Below, in pieces: positions 1-5,944 of a DNA stretch of 9,529 nt. The notes under the pieces are model-generated. The model was not told the DNA's origin. It saw only the letters and a list, made by a program, of their open reading frames with translations, and made no database searches. The DNA is from an uncultured Gammaproteobacteria bacterium. Its GTDB lineage: Bacteria; Pseudomonadota; Gammaproteobacteria; Pseudomonadales; Azotimanducaceae. The position numbers were made by a program, and so were the translations under genes. How positions within the stretch are numbered: position 1 is the stretch's first letter; every line of letters begins with the position of its first letter. The stretch lies in contig CAJWLI010000046.1 of the NCBI GenBank assembly GCA_913043075.1, forward strand, positions 1 to 9,529. The letters run 5' to 3'.

Positions 1-66
1 CTTTTAGTTCTGCCAATCGATTACAGAGAAAATCAGGCGCTTACACAAAAACTTCAAAATCTCTAA
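1..66 (+). CDS. C-terminal end of an acetolactate-synthase-like ThDP enzyme (partial)
   Basis: The first 66 bases read as 21 codons and a TAA stop in frame 1, open from the window edge. The peptide contains LPIDYRENQALTQKL. This resembles the conserved C-terminal tail (V/PIDYxEN..LT..L) of acetolactate synthase and related thiamine-diphosphate enzymes, which join two pyruvates or a pyruvate and an aldehyde. Only the tail is visible, so no cofactor or catalytic residue can be checked and the substrate is open. The gene converges on the alcohol dehydrogenase with 19 bp between stop codons and no GC-rich hairpin in that gap. If the assignment is right, a carbonyl-producing enzyme lies beside an alcohol/aldehyde oxidoreductase, which suggests a fermentation or diol pathway; that is inference. 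Confidence 0.55.
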   Translation, partial: LLVLPIDYRENQALTQKLQNL

Positions 67-85
67 TCGGCTCACGAAAAAACTT

Positions 86-1234
86 TTAAAAAATCGAATT
101 ATAAATCTTCAGCGCATCCTCTTCTAAAACTTCAACCGGATTGTTCACTAGAAGCCTCGTCTGTAACATTGCGTCTTTCGCGAGCATTGGCAAATCCTTG
201 TCATTTACCCCACAGTCTCTAAGTTTTGTAGGCAACCCGACTGCGTCAATTAATTTGATGAGCGCCTCCAGAAAAAAATTAGAATTCTCCAAGGGATCGC
301 TTTCTCTGCTACAAAGCCCGAGCTCTGTCGCTAATTCAGAATAGTGTTTCTTTGCTCCAGCTAGGTTAAATCTCATTACAGGTGGTAACACTAAAGAGTT
401 ACTCAAGCCATGGGGAATGTGGTAGTGGCCGCCTAACGGATAAGCCAACGCATGAATTGCAGCGACAGGCGCATTCGCAAACGCCTGACCAGCCAACATG
501 GCACCGAGGAGCATTTTCTCTCTTGCAATAATATGTCCACCATCTCGCACTGCTAACTCCAAATTCTCATATAAAAGTTTGAGCGCCTGAACAGCAAGCA
601 TGTCTGAGTAAGGATTTTTTCTCAATTTAGAAGTGTAGGCCTCGATTGCATGCACCATGGCATCTACCCCAGTGGCGGCCGTCACATGAGATGGCAAACC
701 AACGGTAAGTTCTGGGTCGAGAATAGCAAAGTCCGGGAGGAGCTTTGGAGAAACTACTCCGGTCTTGGTTGTCTCGCCAGTAGTAATAATTGATATCGGC
801 GTTACTTCCGAACCTGTCCCGGCGGTAGTGGGTATTTGAATCAGAGGCAGTCTCTCTTCTTTAATCTGATCGATCCCATACATTTCTGACAACGGCTGGC
901 TAGCATCACAGAGAACAGAGACCAATTTGGCCACGTCCATCGAGCTACCACCTCCTAAACCCAAAACTCCATCTATTTTTTCGTTTTTTGCAATTTGTGC
1001 TACCTCAAGCACCAGACTTTCGGGAGGGTCAGGCACGACCGCAGAAAAAAGATTATGTTGCACCGAGCCGTCTGCTAAAGGAGCAGTGACGCGCTCTACT
1101 AACCCTGCTTTTATCAAGCCAGGATCAGTAACTACCAGCATCTTTTTGATTCCTAGTTTGCCTGCGATTTCTGGAAGGTTAGCAGACACCCCCGCTCCAC
1201 AAACTAGCGATTGGCAAGTTGAAAATTCAAACAT
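86..1234 (-). CDS. Iron-containing (group III) alcohol dehydrogenase
   Basis: 382 aa, the usual full length for group III Fe-dependent alcohol dehydrogenases, which interconvert alcohols and aldehydes/ketones with NAD(P) in the cytoplasm. An N-terminal nucleotide-binding half carries GGGSSMD at residues 94-100 and PTTAGTGSE at 135-143. The helical C-terminal half carries the expected metal ligands: D191 and H195 (GVDAMVHAIEAY), H261 and H275 (HYHIPHG). All key residues are present, so it should be active. Substrate cannot be read from sequence; 4-hydroxybutyrate, 1,3-propanediol, lactaldehyde or medium-chain alcohols are all possible. The ATG is preceded on the minus strand by AAGGA about 11 bases upstream. 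It starts 4 bp after the patatin gene ends, so the two are probably one transcript. Family assignment is secure. Confidence 0.93.
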   Translation of the reverse strand: MFEFSTCQSLVCGAGVSANLPEIAGKLGIKKMLVVTDPGLIKAGLVERVTAPLADGSVQHNLFSAVVPDPPESLVLEVAQIAKNEKIDGVLGLGGGSSMDVAKLVSVLCDASQPLSEMYGIDQIKEERLPLIQIPTTAGTGSEVTPISIITTGETTKTGVVSPKLLPDFAILDPELTVGLPSHVTAATGVDAMVHAIEAYTSKLRKNPYSDMLAVQALKLLYENLELAVRDGGHIIAREKMLLGAMLAGQAFANAPVAAIHALAYPLGGHYHIPHGLSNSLVLPPVMRFNLAGAKKHYSELATELGLCSRESDPLENSNFFLEALIKLIDAVGLPTKLRDCGVNDKDLPMLAKDAMLQTRLLVNNPVEVLEEDALKIYNSIF

Positions 1235-1238
1235 CGCT

Positions 1239-2675
1239 TTATTTTCCTTTTTCGATAGATGTTACGTTGTTGCTGTTAACAGACTCTTTTTGATAATGCG
1301 CTCCAAGCCGCAAGTCTCTCAGGATCCCTTGAAGTTTGGCGCCCACCCGTGTGCAATTTTGTATTCTCTCGACCTGAGGCCATGTCCGTTGCTCACCATC
1401 GAGAACAAGTTGTAACGCCCTTTTCGGCTCTATTTTTTCTAAAATAGTGGCCGGATCGACCAGCCTGTGAGCAGGCAAAATGTTTACGTCGGCTGTATAG
1501 TCTTGCGTGAACACATTGAACCAGGTCCGTGCCATCAGATTTAAAGGGTAAATATCTTGAAAGGTTTGCTGAACATAAGGAAAACTCGTCTTCGCCCATT
1601 CCTTCGCTGCGGTTTGCCAAAAGCTAAATAAATCGTCAAGAGGCCCACGATTATCAGGGTCCTTTAAACTCCAAAGAACAATAGGATTGGTCTGACTCGC
1701 GATAAAAAAGTTGCAGTTAAAGATCCTCCTAAGGCGGCTTGCAGGGAGATCATTGGTTAGCGAGCCATCTACCCATGATCTAGAAGCGATATAAGGCACT
1801 CGTTCACCATTTAATCCTCGGGCTTGCAATTGAACTGGCTCCATAAACCCTGGAACCGAACATGACGCTAAAACAGCTTCACGAATCATGACATTTGGAG
1901 TTGTTACAGAGTTTAGCATTCTTGATTGCTGGAAGAGCTCGGCTGGCGCAACCGAGACGCAGAGATTCCTTCCAGTTAAGCGTTTCGCCTCTTCAAACGT
2001 GATATCAGGGATCCAAGACTGGATAATCGCCTGAACGTCGTCGCTGCCCAAGTGGGTGCTGAGGCTTTTGTAAGTCGAATGAACATCGTTAAACATATCC
2101 AGAAGCTTATCCGAATTTAAAATTTCGGTGAGCGCCTTGTCATCATGGGAGCACATGATAGCTGCGAATATTGAGCCTCCGCTTGCCCCAGAAATCACCT
2201 CCGGCAACAACCCTTGACTCCAAAGAGCCACGCAAACTCCAGCGTGGAAAGGCGCGAGGGATCCAGCCCCGCTAAGCATCAGAGCAGCCCTTCCATGGGC
2301 ATGAGCCGCCCGTTCAAAAAACGCTAACTTATCAGGGTAACTAAATCGCGGATGCGGGCACTTCGATAGCCACTCGAGGCCATCAGAGAGCTCAGACACG
2401 TAACTATCAACCAGTTCACGATCATCTGAAGATCCAGAGTTGTATAATTGGGCTGACCCCATCCCAGCCATATTTCCATGAGTGCCCTCATCAAAATAAT
2501 AAACCATGCTTTCAAGGGCGCCCTCTGATTTGATGCGCCGGAGTTCTTCAAGCCTCGCCTCAATAATCTTTTTATCGAACTTAGTTTTTCCCGAACCGAT
2601 TAGCCAAGCTTGGGGATCCTGTGAATCGACACTTTCTTTTTGTCTTACCCATTCATCATAAGAGGCATGTTTCAT
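1239..2675 (-). CDS. DUF3336/patatin-like phospholipase or lipase
   Basis: 478 aa. The N-terminal ~125 residues look like the DUF3336 region found in front of patatin domains in TGL3/4/5-type triacylglycerol lipases and their bacterial relatives. The patatin domain follows: glycine-rich oxyanion segment SGAGSLAPFHAG (135-146), nucleophile elbow GASGG with S165, and catalytic aspartate D303 in WVDGS. The Ser/Asp dyad is complete, so an acyl hydrolase acting on lipid esters is expected. There is no obvious signal peptide, implying action from the cytoplasm. It diverges from phaEC and is followed after 4 bp by the alcohol dehydrogenase. A role releasing acyl chains for PHA or storage-lipid turnover is an inference from position only. 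The chosen ATG has only a weak upstream AAGG and sits inside a perfect 12-bp palindrome. Confidence 0.88.
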   Translation of the reverse strand: MKHASYDEWVRQKESVDSQDPQAWLIGSGKTKFDKKIIEARLEELRRIKSEGALESMVYYFDEGTHGNMAGMGSAQLYNSGSSDDRELVDSYVSELSDGLEWLSKCPHPRFSYPDKLAFFERAAHAHGRAALMLSGAGSLAPFHAGVCVALWSQGLLPEVISGASGGSIFAAIMCSHDDKALTEILNSDKLLDMFNDVHSTYKSLSTHLGSDDVQAIIQSWIPDITFEEAKRLTGRNLCVSVAPAELFQQSRMLNSVTTPNVMIREAVLASCSVPGFMEPVQLQARGLNGERVPYIASRSWVDGSLTNDLPASRLRRIFNCNFFIASQTNPIVLWSLKDPDNRGPLDDLFSFWQTAAKEWAKTSFPYVQQTFQDIYPLNLMARTWFNVFTQDYTADVNILPAHRLVDPATILEKIEPKRALQLVLDGEQRTWPQVERIQNCTRVGAKLQGILRDLRLGAHYQKESVNSNNVTSIEKGK

Positions 2676-2680
2676 GAAAC
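2669..2680. promoter_or_regulatory. Perfect 12-bp palindrome over the patatin start codon
   Basis: GTTTCATGAAAC reads identically on both strands. It spans the ATG of the minus-strand patatin gene and lies about 97 bp upstream of the start site expected from the sigma-54-type element at 2744-2760. It could be an operator for the patatin gene, an upstream activator site for the divergent phaE promoter, or chance. The half-sites are in GTTTC...GAAAC order, the reverse of the PsrA-type AAAC...GTTT order, so I do not assign a regulator. Confidence 0.35.
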
Positions 2681-2743
2681 TTTTACCTTATCCGAACACT
2701 CAACCATTCGTTGCAAAACTTGCGCCTGCTTTGAAAAAAAACG

Positions 2744-2760
2744 TTGGCACAAATTCTGCT
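2744..2760 (+). promoter_or_regulatory. Candidate sigma-54 (RpoN) promoter for phaEC
   Basis: The sequence TTGGCACAAATTCTGCT fits the -24/-12 consensus TTGGCAC(G)N4TTGC(A/T). The invariant GG (2746-2747) and GC (2758-2759) are exactly 10 bp apart, and the -24 half is perfect apart from its last G. Transcription would begin near 2771, giving phaE a leader of about 195 bases. A TATACT hexamer at 2776-2781 could be a -10 box, but no good -35 lies 16-18 bp upstream. No enhancer-binding-protein site is proven. Confidence 0.55.
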
Positions 2761-2838
2761 ACTTTTTCTCCCAGATATACTTAAATGGCGGAATCGCTTC
2801 GGACATAGGAGCTGAGGAATAGCGATACTACCTGAGAG

Positions 2839-2861
2839 CCCTTTCTTTAAAGCTTAAAGGG
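2839..2861 (+). repeat. Inverted repeat in the phaE leader
   Basis: CCCTTT (2839-2844) pairs with AAAGGG (2856-2861) around an 11-base loop that itself contains the palindrome CTTTAAAG. It lies in the predicted phaE 5' leader and is followed by purine-rich sequence, not a T-run, so it is not an intrinsic terminator. It might shape the leader RNA; no function is shown. Confidence 0.3.
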
Positions 2862-2900
2862 AAAAAGGAAAAGGTGATAATAAGGAGCGACTCGTAAAAA

Positions 2901-2969
2901 ATGAACCATAAAAAAGCGTGCTCTGTCCAAAAAGGTGCAATTCAACTCAAAAAAAGGGGGACGCGTTGA
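2901..2969 (+). CDS. Possible 22-aa leader peptide upstream of phaE
   Basis: An ATG-initiated 22-codon frame ends in TGA (2967-2969), whose first two bases are the last two of the best phaE start TTG (2966-2968). AAGGAG occurs at 2882-2887, but 13 bases from the ATG is long for a Shine-Dalgarno spacing. The peptide is short and very basic (many Lys plus Arg). A stop/start TTGA overlap of this kind can couple translation of the downstream gene. It may equally be accidental. Confidence 0.25.
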   Translation: MNHKKACSVQKGAIQLKKRGTR

Positions 2970-3607
2970 CTAAAGGAAAAGACGATAAGCATTTTGAGAA
3001 TATGATCGAAAATGCTCAGGAGCTCTACTTCAGCGGCGCTACTGCGTTCAGCAACTGGATGGAGGCTAGTCAAAAAGAGGTACGTGAAAATCATGCTTTT
3101 ACAGCGGCTCTGTCCAGTGATCTTGTGAAGAATTTATCTTCTATGTTACTTCAAACTAAGCCAATTCCCGCTTTAGACACATTCATGGGGGCGGACCAAA
3201 ATCTCTCAGCTTTCTCTAAAGCGTCAATAGAATTCTCTGCGGCGGCGGCCGAACTTCACGCTTTGATAATCGCAAAGTTTGTCGAGTCAGCAGAAAATTA
3301 CCTAGCCCAGGGGGACCCAGAATCCGAGTCAGAAGATAGAACCATTCGGGCTTGGCTGTCTTCTACTAATTCAGACGTCTTGGAATTTCAGCAATCAAAG
3401 GCGTATCTCGATGCTCAAAAAAAGTATGTTACGTCATTGACGCAATTTCAAAAATCATATCGCGCGCTGGTAGAAGACTTCCAGATATTGAATCACCTCC
3501 CAACCCAAAGCGAGATAGACGATATAAGTAAAGGTTTACACGACTTAAAACGAGAAGTTCGAACGCTGAAATCGCATTTGAGTAAAGGCATGGAGTCAAA
3601 AAAATGA
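2966..3607 (+). CDS. phaE: Class III PHA synthase subunit PhaE
   Basis: 213 aa from the TTG start. PhaE is the accessory subunit that activates PhaC in class III synthases at the granule surface. Evidence is its position directly before a class III PhaC, its all-alpha, acidic composition without catalytic motifs, and a C-terminal helical segment (about 178-213) with LPTQSEIDDISKGLHDLKRE, the coiled-coil end typical of PhaE. Its size is well below the roughly 350 residues of the Allochromatium protein, so this is a short form. I chose TTG 2966 because GGGGG lies about 6 bases upstream; an in-frame GTG at 2918 has no ribosome site, and ATG 3002 would cut into the N-terminal helix. The stop overlaps the phaC start (ATGA), implying translational coupling and equal output of the two subunits. 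Confidence 0.82.
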   Translation: MTKGKDDKHFENMIENAQELYFSGATAFSNWMEASQKEVRENHAFTAALSSDLVKNLSSMLLQTKPIPALDTFMGADQNLSAFSKASIEFSAAAAELHALIIAKFVESAENYLAQGDPESESEDRTIRAWLSSTNSDVLEFQQSKAYLDAQKKYVTSLTQFQKSYRALVEDFQILNHLPTQSEIDDISKGLHDLKREVRTLKSHLSKGMESKK

Positions 3608-4716
3608 AATCAAGGGAGTTAAATGGCGCCCCCGAACTAAGTGATTATTTCGAAAAGGTTTCGAAGGGATTTGAAAATCTTTCAGAACTCTCCGAGTCTG
3701 ATATTAAGATCGCCACATCTAAAAAACATGTAGTGTTTTCGTCGGACAAGGTGCGGCTCTTCAAATATGAAAAACTCGAGGGGGTTAAATCCGCAAAGAG
3801 ACTCCCAGTGCTCGTTGCATACAGCTTAATTGGCAGCTATAAAATGTTAGACCTCCAGCCTGACAGGTCGGTGATACGTAACATGCTTGAAGCGGGCTTA
3901 GATGTTTACATCATCGATTGGGGCAAAACCAACAGAGCAGACCGCTGGCTCGCTTTTGAGGATTTTATCTTAGGGTACATGGGGGATTGCATTGAATATA
4001 TCTGCTCAGCACACAAAATAAAAAGCTTATCTCTTTTGGGTGTTTGCGAAGGCGGGGTGTTTGCGGCGTGCTTTGCGAGCTTATACCCCGAAAAAGTAAA
4101 ATCGCTCGCCCTAGCGGTCACTCCAATTGATTTTCATGCCGACGAGGGGGCAAAACTAAAGCCAGATCAAGGTCACCTCAACCGTCTACTCAGGAATTTT
4201 TCTAGGCAAGAACTAGAGGAAATGATCGATGCCTATGGACAGCTACCTGGTGAAGTAAGTGGTTTTGCTTTCCTTGAAATGACTCTCGTTAAAAGCTTAA
4301 CTAAATATCAGTGGGACGCTATCGACTCACTCTCTGGCGACAAGAAGCAGGTGCTCAATTTCCTTCGAATGGAGAAGTGGCTGGTAGACCGCCCAAACCA
4401 CCCGGGCGAAGCCGCAAAACAATGGCTGATCGACCTATATAACGAGAATCGGCTAGCGAAGGGAGAGTTCGAGTTGGAGGGCAAAAAAATAAACCTACGG
4501 AATCTAAATATGCCAGTCCTTAACATATATTCGAGAGACGATCACATAGTCCCACCACCAACCTCGCAAGCGCTCAAGCACTTAGTACCCAAACAATGTA
4601 ATTATCAAGAGTTAGAGTTGCCTGCAGGACATATAGGTGCGTTCGTTAGCAGTAAAGCTAATCGAGCGTTTAGCTCCGCTGTCTTTGAATCAATACCAAA
4701 GCTGCCTGCTCAATGA
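3604..4716 (+). CDS. phaC: Class III PHA synthase catalytic subunit PhaC
   Basis: 370 aa, close to the ~355 of class III PhaC. It polymerises (R)-3-hydroxyacyl-CoA into polyhydroxyalkanoate with release of CoA, on the growing granule. It has an alpha/beta-hydrolase fold. The family signature YIIDWGKTNRADRW occupies 103-116. The lipase-box-like nucleophile elbow is GVCEGG with C148, the catalytic aspartate is D313 in RDDHIVPP, and the histidine is H343 in AGHIG. The triad is complete. The residue after the cysteine is Glu rather than the Gln of the usual GxCQGG. Class III enzymes usually prefer short-chain monomers such as 3-hydroxybutyrate; phaA/phaB for precursor supply are not in the window. 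Start ATG overlaps the phaE stop, and the gene converges on phaR with 49 bp between. Confidence 0.95.
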   Translation: MKSRELNGAPELSDYFEKVSKGFENLSELSESDIKIATSKKHVVFSSDKVRLFKYEKLEGVKSAKRLPVLVAYSLIGSYKMLDLQPDRSVIRNMLEAGLDVYIIDWGKTNRADRWLAFEDFILGYMGDCIEYICSAHKIKSLSLLGVCEGGVFAACFASLYPEKVKSLALAVTPIDFHADEGAKLKPDQGHLNRLLRNFSRQELEEMIDAYGQLPGEVSGFAFLEMTLVKSLTKYQWDAIDSLSGDKKQVLNFLRMEKWLVDRPNHPGEAAKQWLIDLYNENRLAKGEFELEGKKINLRNLNMPVLNIYSRDDHIVPPPTSQALKHLVPKQCNYQELELPAGHIGAFVSSKANRAFSSAVFESIPKLPAQ

Positions 4717-4765
4717 CTTGTAACGCTACTTTGAATCAATTCAGACAGAAAGGTTTTTAACCGGC

Positions 4766-5164
4766 CTAGAATTTTCCGGTCCAGAACTTCATCGTGTTCT
4801 CGAAAGAGGAAAAAGGGTCTAAACTAGATGCCGCTATAGCCTCTCGCAGAGATTCTTGCTGTCGGGACATGAATTCGAGGCTTTTTTCGATAAACTGCGA
4901 AGCACTTTGGCTATAGGGATTTCCAGTAAAACGGATCAGCTGTTCTAACGCTATATTGGTTAGCAACGGGGTGGAATTCGCTTTCTCTTGTTCGGCTAAA
5001 ACCTGTAATAAGGTCGCTTGTGTCACGTCTTCTTCGGTTTCCGCCATCTCAACTTTGACGCTTCGACCGCTAAGAATTACGTCCAGCACTGCATCTAAAG
5101 TTACGTACTTGCTTGCCTCTAAGTCGTAGATACGTCTATTTGGGTATTTTCTAAAACGATGCAT
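4766..5164 (-). CDS. phaR: PHA synthesis repressor PhaR
   Basis: 132 aa. The N-terminal PHB_acc_N DNA-binding domain (about residues 3-62) shows the signature RKYPNRRIYDLEASKYVTLD and ends in TLLQVLAEQE. One PHB_acc-type segment follows at about 67-105 (TPLLTNIALEQLIRF). In characterised systems PhaR binds TGC-rich operators in phasin and phaR promoters and is released when it binds nascent PHA granules, so phasin is made only when polymer is present. The protein is at the short end of the family and the last ~25 residues look unstructured. GAGG lies about 9 bases before the ATG. The gene diverges from the phasin gene, whose promoter carries matching operator sites. Confidence 0.94.
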   Translation of the reverse strand: MHRFRKYPNRRIYDLEASKYVTLDAVLDVILSGRSVKVEMAETEEDVTQATLLQVLAEQEKANSTPLLTNIALEQLIRFTGNPYSQSASQFIEKSLEFMSRQQESLREAIAASSLDPFSSFENTMKFWTGKF

Positions 5165-5178
5165 TATTAATCCTCAAG

Positions 5179-5229
5179 GTTAACAAAGCTACCTAAGCTA
5201 ACTTAAACGAAAAATGTTAACAAAAAGCT
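5179..5229. repeat. Two direct GTTAAC(A)nAGCT copies between phaR and phasin
   Basis: GTTAACAAAGCT (5179-5190) recurs as GTTAACAAAAAGCT (5216-5229), start points 37 bp apart. The first copy lies just upstream of the phaR ribosome site. The second ends on the first base of the phasin -35 box. The shared core contains the palindrome GTTAAC. They could bind a second regulator, or be chance in AT-rich DNA. Confidence 0.3.
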
Positions 5230-5256
5230 TGACTCGCAGCCCGAAACACATATTAT
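5229..5256 (+). promoter_or_regulatory. Sigma-70 promoter of the phasin gene
   Basis: A -35 box TTGACT (5229-5234, 5 of 6 to TTGACA) and a -10 box TATTAT (5251-5256, 5 of 6 to TATAAT) are 16 bp apart. Transcription should start near 5262-5264, leaving a leader of about 50 bases before the phasin ATG. Confidence 0.75.
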
Positions 5257-5285
5257 TGTGCATTGCAGCATTGTGCGCTGCACAA
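5256..5285 (+). promoter_or_regulatory. Tandem PhaR operator candidates
   Basis: Two sites of the form TTGTGC-N3-GCA lie 15 bp apart: TTGTGC-ATT-GCA (5256-5267) and TTGTGC-GCT-GCACAA (5271-5285), the latter a perfect 6-bp inverted repeat. They overlap the expected transcription start and the first transcribed bases, where a repressor would block initiation. The TGC/GCA pattern matches the TGC-rich operators described for PhaR proteins, and phaR is the divergent neighbour. Assignment to PhaR is by this match and context; binding is not shown. Confidence 0.7.
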
Positions 5286-5311
5286 AATTTACTTTCACGA
5301 GGAGTATAGCA

Positions 5312-5680
5312 ATGTATAACGAAGCAAGCTTAGGTTTTTCAAAGAAAATGATGGAAAGTGGTACAGACACCATGACAAAAATTTATGAACAAAATGCCGA
5401 TTACCTGACGAATTGCGCGGGTTTGGCGCAAACAGCGCAGGAAAAGATGACCGGCATCTCGAGTATGTCTGGTCTGATGGAACTTCAAAGGGACTACAGC
5501 AAAGGACTTTGGGAGGCAACCAAGTCGGCGTATCAAGAAAACATGAAGTTAATGAAGGAATCATATGAAACAAGCTCATCTCTTATGAAAGAGGCATATG
5601 CCTCCTTGAAGGATTACGCACCCGATTTCCCGCCTGCAGAGCCAAAGGCCAAAAAGCCAAAGGAAAAGGCCGCTGCGTAA
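5312..5680 (+). CDS. Phasin-like granule-associated protein
   Basis: 122 aa from ATG 5312. Phasins coat PHA granules, control their size and number and keep other proteins off the surface. The protein is an amphipathic all-helical chain rich in Met, Lys, Glu, Ser and Ala, with no transmembrane segment or catalytic motif. It ends in a Pro/Ala/Lys-rich tail (PAEPKAKKPKEKAAA) as in many phasins. ATG 5312 is preceded by GAGGAG (5299-5304) at 7 bases. An upstream in-frame GTG at 5258 lies in the operator and before the expected transcription start, so it is rejected. Promoter, operators and divergent phaR all support a phasin under PhaR control. Sequence similarity alone is modest, so context carries much of the call. 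Confidence 0.82.
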   Translation: MYNEASLGFSKKMMESGTDTMTKIYEQNADYLTNCAGLAQTAQEKMTGISSMSGLMELQRDYSKGLWEATKSAYQENMKLMKESYETSSSLMKEAYASLKDYAPDFPPAEPKAKKPKEKAAA

Positions 5681-5930
5681 GTCAGCGAATAGAACGGACG
5701 GCGATCGAGTTCGCGTAAAGAAGAACGAACAGGGCAAAATAGAGGTTCAGACAGCGCCTTAAAGGAGGAGAGGAACGTTTAGCCCCCCTTCCCTTCGGTC
5801 AATAAAGCCCTGCAGCTGTTTCAATGTCTTGCGGCCTGAAAAAGGGCCGCCTACATGATCGGCAGAGGGTTTGAAACGTGTGAACACCCTTTAGCCCGAT
5901 TAGCCCGATTCGAAAAAGGAACCGTTTGTT
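5681..5930. other. Noncoding gap between phasin and the ATP-grasp operon
   Basis: I see no convincing gene here. It contains an orphan perfect ribosome-site-like AAGGAGGAG (5762-5770) with no start codon at a usable distance, a strong hairpin at 5831-5850, and a short tandem repeat at 5892-5909 (unit TAGCCCGAT). No clear -35/-10 pair was found, so the promoter of the downstream operon is unplaced; readthrough from the phasin promoter is possible because there is no intrinsic terminator with a T-run. Confidence 0.5.
5831..5850. repeat. GC-rich hairpin GCGGCC/GGCCGC
   Basis: A perfect 6-bp inverted repeat (plus a possible T-G pair) around an A-rich loop. It is not followed by a T-run on either strand, so it is not a canonical intrinsic terminator. 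It could stall or stabilise RNA between the phasin and the ATP-grasp operon. It ends 4 bases before an ATG at 5855, which would make that ATG a poor start. Confidence 0.45.
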
Positions 5931-5944
5931 GGAGGAAACTGTTT

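Noticed and set aside
927..1415. 162-codon plus-strand open frame
   Set aside because: It lies antisense to the well-supported dehydrogenase and patatin genes, has a Pro/Ser/Thr-rich shadow composition and no recognisable domain.
2640..2822. 60-codon plus-strand open frame ahead of phaE
   Set aside because: It overlaps the patatin start and the predicted phaE promoter, has no ribosome site and no family-like sequence.
4752..4780. Terminator between convergent phaC and phaR
   Set aside because: GGTT/AACC and ACCGG/CCGGT inverted repeats exist but are short, overlap the phaR coding end, and lack a following T-run.
5258..5311. N-terminal extension of the phasin from GTG 5258
   Set aside because: These codons fall in the operator and start before the expected transcription start; ATG 5312 has a good GAGGAG site.
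5762..5770. Perfect ribosome-site-like AAGGAGGAG suggesting a small gene
   Set aside because: No ATG, GTG or TTG follows at 5-12 bases and no open frame with protein-like content was found.
5831..5850. Intrinsic terminator after the phasin gene
   Set aside because: The stem is strong, but no T-run follows on either strand, so it was kept only as a hairpin.
5892..5909. Tandem 9-bp repeat TAGCCCGAT
   Set aside because: Only two copies; most likely minor slippage in noncoding DNA, not a functional array.
5855..5944. ATG 5855 as start of the ATP-grasp gene
   Set aside because: It sits 4 bases after a strong hairpin, has no ribosome site, and adds 30 residues unlike the family; TTG 5945 has GGAGGA.
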